A DNA stretch of 15,308 nucleotides from assembly GCA_964512075.1 (NCBI GenBank), contig CAZEID010000033.1, positions 1 to 15,308 of the forward strand, given 5' to 3'. Shown one piece after another: positions 1-6,972 of the stretch (positions are counted from its first letter, which is position 1; every line of letters starts with the position of its first letter). The notes beneath the pieces are model-generated. The model searched no databases, was not told where the DNA came from, and saw nothing but the letters and a program-made list of their open reading frames with translations. The stretch is from CAZEID01 sp964512075 (GTDB lineage: Bacteria > Patescibacteriota > WWE3 > 9FT-COMBO-53-11). The translations under genes were made by a program, and so were the position numbers.

Positions 1-59
1 TGTAAGCCCACCCTCCCCAAGCCCCATAGGCGAGAAATCCGATAAGATAAATTATCTTC

Positions 60-87
60 GGAGGAGCATCCCGGCGGATTCTCCTCC
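60..87 (+). other. Hairpin-forming sequence upstream of the first small gene
   Basis: GGAGGAG (60-66) pairs with CTCCTCC (81-87), and inside it ATCC (68-71) pairs with GGAT (76-79). This gives 11 base pairs, one C/T mismatch and a CGGC loop. A second, weaker stem lies just before it (AAGAT 44-48 with ATCTT 54-58, flanked by CCG/CGG at 39-41 and 59-61) and shares two bases with the first, so the two partly exclude each other. No T-run follows, so it is a poor intrinsic terminator. It could be the 3' end of an RNA or gene lying left of the window, or a leader structure. Nothing else was recognised in 1-137. Confidence 0.4.
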
Positions 88-137
88 TTGGTAGAACCTT
101 GCGCATCTTCTTACCTCTATGTTACCTTCTTCTTAGG

Positions 138-296
138 ATGGAAGATTACGATCACCGCGGGCCTTTCGATCTTCGCGCCCTGGTTCCACGCTTCTCCTAC
201 CACCCCCATTCTAGCTGGGTACAGCTGACTTTTGCGATTGTCGTTGGTCTAATTGTCGGGGGTTTTCTCCTCCTCGGCTACTTTCTTCTCTTCTAA
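138..296 (+). CDS. Small tail-anchored membrane protein (hypothetical)
   Basis: A 52-residue frame starting at ATG 138. The first 26 residues are polar and charged (begins MEDYDHRG). Residues 27-52 (from WVQLTF to the C-terminus LLF) form one long hydrophobic segment, so a single membrane helix at the very C-terminus is predicted with the N-terminus in the cytoplasm. A 13-codon extension to a TTG at 99 is possible but adds no obvious feature. No Shine-Dalgarno is seen; a TATGTT box lies at 118-123. It ends 61 bases before rmuC on the same strand, so the two may be co-transcribed. I do not recognise a family. The charge/hydrophobicity pattern supports a real gene, but its size leaves doubt. 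Confidence 0.5.
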   Translation: MEDYDHRGPFDLRALVPRFSYHPHSSWVQLTFAIVVGLIVGGFLLLGYFLLF

Positions 297-343
297 GGTA
301 AGGGGATTGGTTCTAAAAGCGCCCGCCGCTCTTCTTCCGGTCT

Positions 344-349
344 GATAAA
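344..349 (+). promoter_or_regulatory. Possible -10 box for near-leaderless rmuC transcript
   Basis: GATAAA (4 of 6 matches to TATAAT) ends 8 bases before the GTG start of rmuC, so transcription from it would begin at or next to the start codon. There is no Shine-Dalgarno ahead of this gene. No convincing -35 is visible, so this stands mainly on the recurrence of the same spacing elsewhere in the window. Confidence 0.25.
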
Positions 350-357
350 CTCAAAGC

Positions 358-1290
358 GTGGACGCACTGGCTTTGGTTTTTCTTTTAATTCTACTGGCCG
401 CTTTAGGATTTGGTTTCTTCCTTCTCCTTCGGAAGCTCGATAGTTTGGCGGCAGTTCTGAAGGGGGAGGAGATTCTTCAACGCCTGGAGTTGCATAAAGG
501 GGAGTTGGGAGCGAGCCTGCGCTCTCTCGACGAGCGCCTTCACTCCGTTACGACTGAGATCGGCGGCGTAAAGGAGGTAACTAATCAGCTGCAGGAGTTT
601 CAGGCTTCGTTGCGGTCCCAGAAGCTTCGCGGCAACGTCGGAGAAATGGTCCTGGAGGACTTGCTCCACCAGGTTCTGCCCCAGGAAGCGTATGCGCGCC
701 AGTACACTTTTCAGAACGGGTCCCGGGTGGATGCGGTGGTTAAGACCCGGCAGGGGTTGATTCCGGTCGATTCCAAATTTCCCGTAGAGGATTTCCAGAA
801 GTTTGCTACCGAAAAAGATGAGGCGGTGCGATCCAGTCTTTGGAAGGCTTTTGTCAGAAATGTGAAGCAAAAAATGGACGAAACGGCGGGGTATATCTTG
901 CCGCAAGAAGGGACGGTGCCATTCGTGTTGATGTATATTCCCTTTGAGCCAATTTTCCAAGAAGTGGTCTCCGATGCCGAGCTGGTCCGTTACGCCTTGG
1001 AGAAGCGGGTATTTTTTACCTCTCCCCAAACTTTCTTGGTGACGATTCAAGCCATTTTGCTGGGATTGCAGCGGGAAAGGTTTGCGGAGCAAGCCGAAGA
1101 TATTCTCAGAATGCTGCACGCGGTAGCGAAAGACGCCTTGGACTTCGACGCCCTTCTGCGTCGGGCCGCCTCCCAGCTCGCGGATGCCAAAGCTAATATG
1201 GACCGCCTCTTGAATGCTTTCGGCGTTCTTTTGAGTAAGTTGAACCACTTAAAGGATCTGGAGGCGAAACCTAAAGGTGGAAAAGGTTAA
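358..1290 (+). CDS. rmuC: RmuC family DNA recombination protein
   Basis: RmuC proteins are membrane-anchored, coiled-coil proteins with a restriction-endonuclease-like core, linked in E. coli to limiting inversions at short inverted repeats. The 310-residue product has an N-terminal membrane helix (about 5-24), a helical coiled-coil stretch (about 26-90), then the family core: RGNVGE at 91-96, an Asp in RVDAVV at 123-128, IPVDSKFP at 135-142, and the later YIPFEPIFQEVV block. It is shorter than the E. coli protein (475 residues), mainly through a shorter coiled coil. The GTG start at 358 places the membrane helix right at the N-terminus, as expected. No Shine-Dalgarno is seen. It overlaps the next gene by 14 bases. 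Adjacency to a helicase-nuclease fits a role in DNA maintenance. Family assignment is firm; the exact biochemical role is not well settled in the family itself. Confidence 0.92.
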   Translation: MDALALVFLLILLAALGFGFFLLLRKLDSLAAVLKGEEILQRLELHKGELGASLRSLDERLHSVTTEIGGVKEVTNQLQEFQASLRSQKLRGNVGEMVLEDLLHQVLPQEAYARQYTFQNGSRVDAVVKTRQGLIPVDSKFPVEDFQKFATEKDEAVRSSLWKAFVRNVKQKMDETAGYILPQEGTVPFVLMYIPFEPIFQEVVSDAELVRYALEKRVFFTSPQTFLVTIQAILLGLQRERFAEQAEDILRMLHAVAKDALDFDALLRRAASQLADAKANMDRLLNAFGVLLSKLNHLKDLEAKPKGGKG

Positions 1291-2215
1291 TTCTAAAATT
1301 CTGGTTCTGATTGGAGCGGTAGTTCTCGTTGCTGTTGGCTTGGGCCTCTCTTTGGAGGGGGTTTTCGCCGCGGGATTCCAGTTTGACAGCTCCGCTTGGA
1401 CCCGTTTGGTGCCAGTAGTTCTGGCCTTTGTGGTCACCGTTTCTCTAATGACGGTACTATCCTTGGTCGGGCGGACGGCGGAACGGGGACTAGGTTTCGC
1501 GCTCGCGGCCGCGGGATTTGGTCTTCCGTTTTTGGTGTCACCCAACCCCATCCTAATCCCAATTTTGTTCACGCTACTTCTGCCGACGACTTTTTTCGGT
1601 GGAACTTTGTTGCTGGATTATCACGTTCGCTCGGCAGTGAAATCCTCGGCGGTTTTTTCTTCCTCGCTTTTTTCGACCGCTTACGCGCGGTTCTTTCTCT
1701 TCTTCGTTTTCGCTTTGGGTGTTCTGGTCTACTTCTCGGCCCAACCCGCTCCCCAAGAGCGTTTTAAAATCCCGGAAAATATGCTGAATCCCGCCTTGAA
1801 TTTGATTGTGAATCGGGTGATGGAACAGGTTCAAGGTCAGCTGGGGACTCAAACTTTCACTGAAGAACAATTCCTCGCAGAACTAAAAAGGAGTGGGCTA
1901 CTCCAAGCTCTAGAGCGGCAGTTCGGGGTGTCCTTAACTCCGGAGAAGATTAGGAGCCCGGAAGATTTGACCGAAAGTCTTCGCGAGCCTTTGGTGGCCC
2001 AATTGACCCAAGATTTGGAGGATCTGCTCGGGCCCTACCTCCCATTCCTCCCTTTGGTGGCGGCGGTGGGGGCCGGGCTCTCGTTGCTTTTCTTAGGTCC
2101 AGTTTTTGTTTACCTTTCTCGCGGAGCTTTTGCCCTTACTTACCGGGTGTTGGTTTGGTTGCACTTCGCCTATTGGGCGGAGGAGACGCGCACGGTTAAA
2201 GTTTTCAAAGTTTAG
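1277..2215 (+). CDS. Polytopic membrane protein of unknown function
   Basis: A 312-residue frame starting at GTG 1277, inside the end of rmuC. GGAGG at 1260-1264 is a possible but distant ribosome site. Hydrophobic segments lie at about 8-30, 44-64, 71-113 (probably two helices), 138-155 and 253-280, with a weaker one at 284-300. Between the fourth and the last helices is a soluble stretch of about 95 residues (160-250) rich in Leu, Gln and Glu (for example TFTEEQFLAELKRSGLLQAL), likely helical. No catalytic motif, transporter signature or Cys/His cluster was seen. It ends in TAG directly followed by the ATG of the helicase-nuclease, in the same frame, so it is probably translationally coupled to it. 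I do not recognise the family. The operon position suggests co-expression with RmuC and the helicase, but no function can be assigned. Confidence 0.75.
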   Translation: MEKVNSKILVLIGAVVLVAVGLGLSLEGVFAAGFQFDSSAWTRLVPVVLAFVVTVSLMTVLSLVGRTAERGLGFALAAAGFGLPFLVSPNPILIPILFTLLLPTTFFGGTLLLDYHVRSAVKSSAVFSSSLFSTAYARFFLFFVFALGVLVYFSAQPAPQERFKIPENMLNPALNLIVNRVMEQVQGQLGTQTFTEEQFLAELKRSGLLQALERQFGVSLTPEKIRSPEDLTESLREPLVAQLTQDLEDLLGPYLPFLPLVAAVGAGLSLLFLGPVFVYLSRGAFALTYRVLVWLHFAYWAEETRTVKVFKV

Positions 2216-5089
2216 ATGGTAAATAAAAAAGAGGGTCGACAGAGCTCCGCCAAATCTACTTACGGCGCTACCACGCTCGTTGTGGCCGGCCCCGGGACGG
2301 GAAAAACAACCTTCATTACCCGCGAGATCCAAAAGCTCCTGAAGAGGGGAGTTCCGCCCGAAAAGATTCTGGCGCTAACTTTTACCGAGAAGGCAGCCGA
2401 AGAGATGTTGGAAAAACTGGATCAGGCAATGCCTTTGGGGTATGAACCGCCTTGGATTTTAACCTTCCACAGCTTCGGCGACCGAATCTTGCGGCAAGAG
2501 GGGTTGGAGATTGGTTTGGACCCCGGTTATAAAATTCTTTCGGAACCAGAAGCTTGGTTGCTTCTTCGCCGAAACCTTTATGATCTTCCCCTCAATTACT
2601 ACCGCCCGCTCGGCAATCCTACCAAGTTTTTGAGCGCCTTGTTGGAGCTGTTCTCTCGCGCGAAGGATGAAGAGGTCACTCCCCAAGATTATTTGCGGTG
2701 GGTTAGTCGCGAGAAGCAAAAAGCCAAGAACCGGGAGGCGCGGGAGGAAGCGCGGAGGCAGTTAGAGCTCGCTCAAACCTATGCCGCCTATCAAAAATTG
2801 CTGTTAAAGAACTCTTACCTAGATTTTGGTGACCTTATCTTTTGGACACTTAAATTGTTCAGAACCAGGCCAAGCGTTCTTCGGCGCTACCAGTCCCAGT
2901 TTGCCTACATTTTCGTAGACGAGTTCCAAGATACCAATACCGCTCAGTTCTCTTTACTCCAACTCTTGGCACCGCCCCGGCGATCCGCTCGTCTGACGGT
3001 AGTCGGTGACGACGATCAAGCGATCTACAAATGGCGCGGGGCCAGCGTTTCTAACATTCTTGAATTTAAGAGAACTTATCCCCAGGCGCAGGTGAAGGTC
3101 TTGCGTACCTCTTACCGTCTTACTGATGCATTAGCGCAAGCATCTTACCGGGTCATTAGGAACAATAATCCAGATCGTCTGGAGGCAAAGTTTAAGGAGA
3201 TTTCTAAGAAGCTCAAGGTTCTTAAGTCCGGCCCCACCCCATGTTTGCTATACGCGAGATCGGCGGAAGAGGAGGCGGAGCTTGTTTTGCGTCAAATTGT
3301 TGAGCTGGTTAACACCGAAGGCAAAAGTTTCTCCGATTTTGCGATCTTAGCGCGGGCCAACGCCCATTTGGATCCTTTTATTGCGGCGCTAAAGCGGCAC
3401 GAATTGCCGTTTCAAATCGTGGGGAATCGCGGTCTCTTCGAGCAAGAAGAGGTCGCCGCGTTGCTTGCCGTTTTAAGAGTGATCAAGGATCCGACCGACA
3501 ACCTCTCTTGGTACAAGGTTTTAAATATCCCTGCACTTAAGATTTCACCAGCTCAGGCGCTGGGTTTTTTAGCTGCAGCCCAGAAAGAAAGCGTTCCTTT
3601 GGTGGAGGTCCTGCGGCGGGAAAAGCTTAAGATTCTAGATCTTGTGATGGAATTGGCGGAGAGCGCATTCCGCGTTTCTCCTTCGCATCTGCTTTTTGAT
3701 TTCGTTCGCCAAAGCGGGTATGTTAGAAGCTTTGAGGCCCCGCCGACTTTGGCGAACCAGCTTAAGATCGAAAACATTTCGTTGTTCTTTCAAAAGATTC
3801 AGCAGTTCGAGGCCGAAGCGAGGAATCCGACCGTGCCGGAGCTGGTAGATTACTTGGACCTCTTGATTGAGGCCGGAGAGTCGCCGGCGCAGGCCGTAGT
3901 GGAAGATGTGGACACGATCAATCTAATGACCGTGCACGCGGCAAAGGGGTTGGAGTTCCCGGTGGTTTTTCTGGTTTCGCTCGCGGCCGACCGCTTTCCG
4001 ACCCGTCCGCGCTCCGCGGCGCTAGAACTTCCCGAGCACTTCGTAAAGGAATTTAGATATCTTAGTCGAGGACGGAAGGGCTTGCCCGCCGACGCCTTGG
4101 CGAAGGTGGGACACCAGCAGGAGGAACGCCGCCTCTTCTACGTTGGCGCCACCCGTGCTTCCGAGCGGCTTTTCCTTTCCCTGGCGCAGAATTACGGCGG
4201 TGTCCAGGAGAAGCGGCCGTCGCCGTTCATTGCCGAGATGGGGTTAGTGATTCCTCCCGGGCCCCAGAAAGAATTTTCGGTCGAAGTTCCGGCGGTTCGA
4301 GAGCCGCGGAAGAAGGATTTAGACCTCCGATTGCTTCAGCCGGAGAAAATTTCCTACTCGCAGCTCGAAGATTACAAAACCTGTCCTTGGAAATACCGTT
4401 ACAAATATCTCCTCAGGTTGCCCGCACCGCCTTCACCCCCGATTAGTTTTGGGATCTCGTTGCACGAGACCCTTCGGGAGTTTGAGCTGCGGCAGATGAA
4501 AGGAGAAAGGGTCGCTCTTTCTACTCTTCTCAAAATTTATCGGGACCATTTTCTGGCAGTTGGTTACCGCGACCAGAAGGAGAAGGAAGCTTACCTCCGG
4601 CGGGGCGAGAAGATGCTTCGCGACTTTTTTCGCCAGCACCAAAAGAGCCTCCTCCCTCCCTTCATGGTAGAGAAGGAGTTTGAAATCAAATTGGGCGGAA
4701 GGACTTTGGTGGGCCGAATTGATCGAATCGGTAGAAGTTCCCGAGGAGAGTTTGAGCTGATTGATTTCAAGGGTGGGGAGGCCGAGCAGAAGGAAGCCGA
4801 AGAGCTCGCCAAGAAGGCCGGGCAGGACGATCAGCTCCTCCTTTATACTTTGGCGGCGGAGAGAGCTTTGGGGATTTCTCCCAAATCAGTTGCCCTCTTT
4901 TACTTAGATGGTGGTCGGCGGGTGGAAGCCTCCTTCAGTGCGGCGGAGAGGAAGAAAAAGATGGCCGCGATTGAGGAACGGATCCGGAGAATTGGGCGGG
5001 GGGAATTTAAGGCGACTCCTGGTCCCCAGTGCGGGTGGTGTCCCTTTAGTCGGATCTGCGAATTTTCCCGAGCCGGCGATTACCGCTAG
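2216..5089 (+). CDS. UvrD/AddA-type helicase fused to Fe-S PD-(D/E)XK nuclease
   Basis: A 957-residue superfamily 1A DNA helicase with a C-terminal RecB/AddB-type nuclease, expected to unwind and degrade DNA at breaks. Walker A is AGPGTGKT at 24-31. Motif Ia is TFTEKAAEEM, Walker B VDEFQDT lies near 236-242, motif III is GDDDQAIYKWRGA, motif V is TVHAAKGLEFPVV (near 570) and motif VI is RRLFYVGATRA (near 637). The nuclease (about 710-957) shows His750, Asp836 in GRID and Asp850-Phe-Lys852, the usual catalytic set. Cys723, Cys939, Cys942 and Cys948 form the four-cysteine pattern that holds a 4Fe-4S cluster in AddB- and Cas4/Dna2-type nucleases. The N-terminal Q motif is degenerate: only Gln9 sits at the right distance from Walker A. 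The start ATG abuts the stop of the preceding gene. No AddB-, RecC- or AdnA-like partner is in the window, so it may act alone or with a partner encoded elsewhere. Confidence 0.93.
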   Translation: MVNKKEGRQSSAKSTYGATTLVVAGPGTGKTTFITREIQKLLKRGVPPEKILALTFTEKAAEEMLEKLDQAMPLGYEPPWILTFHSFGDRILRQEGLEIGLDPGYKILSEPEAWLLLRRNLYDLPLNYYRPLGNPTKFLSALLELFSRAKDEEVTPQDYLRWVSREKQKAKNREAREEARRQLELAQTYAAYQKLLLKNSYLDFGDLIFWTLKLFRTRPSVLRRYQSQFAYIFVDEFQDTNTAQFSLLQLLAPPRRSARLTVVGDDDQAIYKWRGASVSNILEFKRTYPQAQVKVLRTSYRLTDALAQASYRVIRNNNPDRLEAKFKEISKKLKVLKSGPTPCLLYARSAEEEAELVLRQIVELVNTEGKSFSDFAILARANAHLDPFIAALKRHELPFQIVGNRGLFEQEEVAALLAVLRVIKDPTDNLSWYKVLNIPALKISPAQALGFLAAAQKESVPLVEVLRREKLKILDLVMELAESAFRVSPSHLLFDFVRQSGYVRSFEAPPTLANQLKIENISLFFQKIQQFEAEARNPTVPELVDYLDLLIEAGESPAQAVVEDVDTINLMTVHAAKGLEFPVVFLVSLAADRFPTRPRSAALELPEHFVKEFRYLSRGRKGLPADALAKVGHQQEERRLFYVGATRASERLFLSLAQNYGGVQEKRPSPFIAEMGLVIPPGPQKEFSVEVPAVREPRKKDLDLRLLQPEKISYSQLEDYKTCPWKYRYKYLLRLPAPPSPPISFGISLHETLREFELRQMKGERVALSTLLKIYRDHFLAVGYRDQKEKEAYLRRGEKMLRDFFRQHQKSLLPPFMVEKEFEIKLGGRTLVGRIDRIGRSSRGEFELIDFKGGEAEQKEAEELAKKAGQDDQLLLYTLAAERALGISPKSVALFYLDGGRRVEASFSAAERKKKMAAIEERIRRIGRGEFKATPGPQCGWCPFSRICEFSRAGDYR

Positions 5090-5121
5090 ACCCGAGATGG
5101 GGGCGTTTTTAGCGGGGAGAG

Positions 5122-5143
5122 GGGGTTAAGAAGTGGCAACCCC
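5122..5143. terminator. Possible bidirectional terminator between convergent genes
   Basis: GGGGTT (5122-5127) pairs with AACCCC (5138-5143) around a 10-base loop. On the + strand it is followed by TATTTAT, which has only a modest run of T. It sits between the helicase-nuclease (+) and the metalloprotease (-) and touches the last base of the protease stop codon. On the - strand no T-run follows. It is a weak candidate, kept because it is the only stem in the convergent gap. Confidence 0.3.
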
Positions 5144-5910
5144 TATTTATACAGCTCCTTGATTCCTCTAGTATCTCCAGTGTTTAGATCGCGCTTTTTG
5201 ACTTCTCCAATAGAAGCATAGCCGTACATAGTTTCCTCCGTGCAGCTGGTGGTGTAAAGGTCGGCCATTCCGGCGGCGTGTCCGAGCTCGTGGGTCAGGA
5301 TGTTTTGGTAATCCATAACGGTTGGATCGGTGGTAGCGTCCCCCCACCGGAAGTCAACGTTATCTAGAACCGTGTCCCACTCGACCAACCTCCGGGTTTG
5401 TAGCGGCCCGGAGAAGTAGCCCCAAACGATGGTGACACCGATTACTCCTGGTTCGGAAATTGGACCGAAGTAGAGCTCGTTCTTGCCGTCGGGTTTGATT
5501 GTGTCTGCGCCATCTACGAGTTGGGAGGTGTCGAGGGTCCCAAAAATGTTAAAAGCGGCGGGGGATTCCCAAGTTCCCATCGACCCTTCGGTTACCGGGG
5601 AACTGATAAGAGGATCCGTTGGAACGCCTACATAAGGTTCTGTTGATCGCCACCGCGCTCCGCTGGAGAGGAAGCTGTAGCACTTGGGGACTCGCGCGGT
5701 CCCCCCTCTAGGTCGGGCGAATCCTTTTGCGTAGCGCAAGAAGGCATAGCCCTCAACCCCGCTCGCTGTTTTTCCTAAATAGTAAGTTTCGTCGGAAATC
5801 TTTTGAGCGGCTTTCGGCAGACGGAAAGTGCGGTCGGGTTTGGCCGAGACTAGAGAGGCGAGGCCCCAAAGAAAAAGCGCGGCGAAAAAGAAGATCAAGA
5901 GTTTCCTCAT
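5143..5910 (-). CDS. Secreted matrixin-like zinc metalloprotease
   Basis: A 255-residue exported protein. Residues 1-23 form a signal peptide (MRKLLIFFF, hydrophobic core, ending VSA before Lys24). The zinc site is HELGHAAGMAD: His207, catalytic Glu208, His211 and, in the third-ligand position, Asp217 rather than the usual His. Met228 in TEETMYGY fits the metzincin Met-turn, and the C-terminus (RDLNTGDTRGIKELYK) resembles the last helix of M10A-type peptidases. An Asp third ligand is known in snapalysin-type and some bacterial matrixin-like enzymes, so activity is expected. There is no Shine-Dalgarno. A good promoter ends 12 bases before the ATG, so the mRNA probably has almost no leader. It lies downstream of a FemAB gene on the same strand but has its own promoter. 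Likely extracellular or wall-associated. Substrate unknown. Confidence 0.87.
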   Translation of the reverse strand: MRKLLIFFFAALFLWGLASLVSAKPDRTFRLPKAAQKISDETYYLGKTASGVEGYAFLRYAKGFARPRGGTARVPKCYSFLSSGARWRSTEPYVGVPTDPLISSPVTEGSMGTWESPAAFNIFGTLDTSQLVDGADTIKPDGKNELYFGPISEPGVIGVTIVWGYFSGPLQTRRLVEWDTVLDNVDFRWGDATTDPTVMDYQNILTHELGHAAGMADLYTTSCTEETMYGYASIGEVKKRDLNTGDTRGIKELYK

Positions 5911-5922
5911 TGGTTTATTTAA

Positions 5923-5951
5923 ATTAAAGCAAGGTTACCCAAAAAAATCAA
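5923..5951 (-). promoter_or_regulatory. Sigma70-type extended -10 promoter for the metalloprotease
   Basis: Read on the minus strand: -35 TTGATT (5951-5946, 4 of 6), a 17-base spacer, then TGC and -10 TTTAAT (5928-5923, 5 of 6), which makes an extended -10. The -10 ends 12 bases before the ATG, so the predicted transcript starts only about five bases upstream of the coding region. It falls in the 54-base gap after the FemAB gene, so the protease can be expressed independently of it. This is the best-formed promoter in the window. Confidence 0.6.
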
Positions 5952-5964
5952 ACAAGCGCTGCAT

Positions 5965-6864
5965 TTATAGTTGCGTTATCCGGAAGAGGATTTTGGTCAG
6001 GGGAGAGTAATATTTTATGTGAGGTGCCGGGAACTCGACTTCTTTTCCGCCCCACTTCCGCTTGAAAACGGTAAATCCCTCCCAGCGCCTGGTTTGGGGG
6101 AAACGGGGATCGGTGATGCCTTCAAAATCGAGTTGGCGGATCGGGGTTTCGTTCTTGAGGTAGTGAAAAATCTCCCACGTCAGGAGGTAAGGAGCAAAGA
6201 GCTTTTGGCCGGTCTGGTTGGAAGCGGCGTGGTGATAGAAGGCCATTTCTTCGGCCAGCAGCACCAGCGCGCCGGCGATGGGCTGATCAGCGGCAAGAGC
6301 CAAGAAGATTACCGCGTCCTTTCCAAAAGCGGTGGTTTTGGCCCGGAGCTGGGAGTAGTCCCCGGTCCAAAATCCCTGCCTTTTCCCGGTTTCGGTAAGG
6401 AGGCGGTGAAACTTTTGCTGCGCGGATTCAAAATCTTCGGCCCCGTACCGACGGCTATCCACCTTTAGCTGCTGGTTGCGGGCTTTCCGGATGCTCTGGC
6501 GGGCGTCTTGGGAGAGGTTCTTCCAGAGTTCCCCTTCGGTTGGGTGGAGGTTGACGACAATGGTTTTGGTAGGGAGGTTCGGGTTGGGGTCGAGCTCGAA
6601 GCCGAGCCTTGAAAGCTCGAAATTTGGTTCGGCAAAGGGTTCCAGCTTCACAAACAGGGCTCGATGCTTCTTAGCAATGCGATCAATTTCCTCGATGGGA
6701 GGGACTTCAGGAGGACGCTGGACTTTTACCACCGACCCCAGCCAAGGAATTTTCCTTACAAAAACTTTTACTTCCGATTTCCTGCTTCTTATTTTCTCAA
6801 TCTCCCATCCTTGGGAGGAGAGATATTGCGCCCAGCCCGTGCTTTGCCGTGGATCAGTGCCCAT
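5965..6864 (-). CDS. FemAB-type peptidoglycan bridge transferase (short N-terminus)
   Basis: FemAB enzymes use aminoacyl-tRNA to add amino acids to the peptidoglycan stem peptide at the inner face of the membrane. They have a duplicated GNAT fold. This 299-residue protein shows the family marks: ARQSIRKARN at 121-130 (Lys/Arg-rich entry to the second GNAT domain), QPIAGALVLL near 184-193, HHAAS at 201-205, PYLLTWEIF at 215-223, LDFEGI at 235-240 and GFTVFKRKWGG at 253-263. The N-terminus begins almost at the motif that follows the first helix (QSTGWAQYL), so it is about 20 residues shorter there than the divergent neighbour. ATG 6864 follows a TACAAT box by 8 bases and no Shine-Dalgarno is present. 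The substrate amino acid cannot be read from the sequence. Pairing with a second FemAB gene suggests a two-step or mixed cross-bridge. Confidence 0.88.
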   Translation of the reverse strand: MGTDPRQSTGWAQYLSSQGWEIEKIRSRKSEVKVFVRKIPWLGSVVKVQRPPEVPPIEEIDRIAKKHRALFVKLEPFAEPNFELSRLGFELDPNPNLPTKTIVVNLHPTEGELWKNLSQDARQSIRKARNQQLKVDSRRYGAEDFESAQQKFHRLLTETGKRQGFWTGDYSQLRAKTTAFGKDAVIFLALAADQPIAGALVLLAEEMAFYHHAASNQTGQKLFAPYLLTWEIFHYLKNETPIRQLDFEGITDPRFPQTRRWEGFTVFKRKWGGKEVEFPAPHIKYYSPLTKILFRITQL

Positions 6865-6872
6865 CTGCTAGC

Positions 6873-6878
6873 ATTGTA
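6873..6878 (-). promoter_or_regulatory. -10 box for the left FemAB gene, leaderless spacing
   Basis: On the minus strand TACAAT (5 of 6 matches to TATAAT) ends 8 bases before the ATG at 6864, so transcription would begin essentially at the start codon. No clear -35 is seen at 16-18 bases upstream. The palindrome CTGCGCAG at 6889-6896 lies just upstream of the box, where an activator or repressor could bind. That last point is inference only. Confidence 0.35.
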
Positions 6879-6900
6879 ACTGATGACCCTGCGCAGTAGG

Positions 6901-6968
6901 CTTCGGAGTCATGGCGACGTAGTTTTACGAAGGACGCGAGCGAAAACTCGCTAGATTCGCAGGCGAAT
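6901..6968 (+). other. Run of small hairpins before the right FemAB gene
   Basis: The 108-base divergent gap holds several short inverted repeats in a row: CTTCG (6901-6905) with CGAAG (6928-6932); CGTA (6918-6921) with TACG (6926-6929); GCGAG (6936-6940) with CTCGC (6947-6951); and ATTCG (6955-6959) with CGAAT (6964-6968). The last stem ends 4 bases before the ATG at 6973 and would occlude it if transcribed. No Shine-Dalgarno is present. It could be a structured leader, a binding array or a decayed repeat. It does not fold as a tRNA by eye. Confidence 0.35.
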
Positions 6969-6972
6969 TGGT

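Noticed and set aside
403..1248. 281-codon open frame antisense to rmuC
   Set aside because: It lies wholly inside a confidently identified gene, shows no family motif, and is explained by codon bias of the sense strand.
5099..5117. Symmetric GGGGCGTTTTTAGCGGGG-like sequence after the helicase gene
   Set aside because: It is a mirror repeat, not an inverted repeat, so it cannot form a hairpin terminator.
5971..6871. Two long plus-strand frames (5971-6468 and 6476-6871) opposite the left FemAB gene
   Set aside because: The minus-strand product has clear FemAB motifs throughout. The plus-strand frames show none.
6871..6972. Possible tRNA or tRNA remnant in the divergent FemAB gap
   Set aside because: No acceptor stem of 7 bp and no standard T-arm with GGTTC could be placed.
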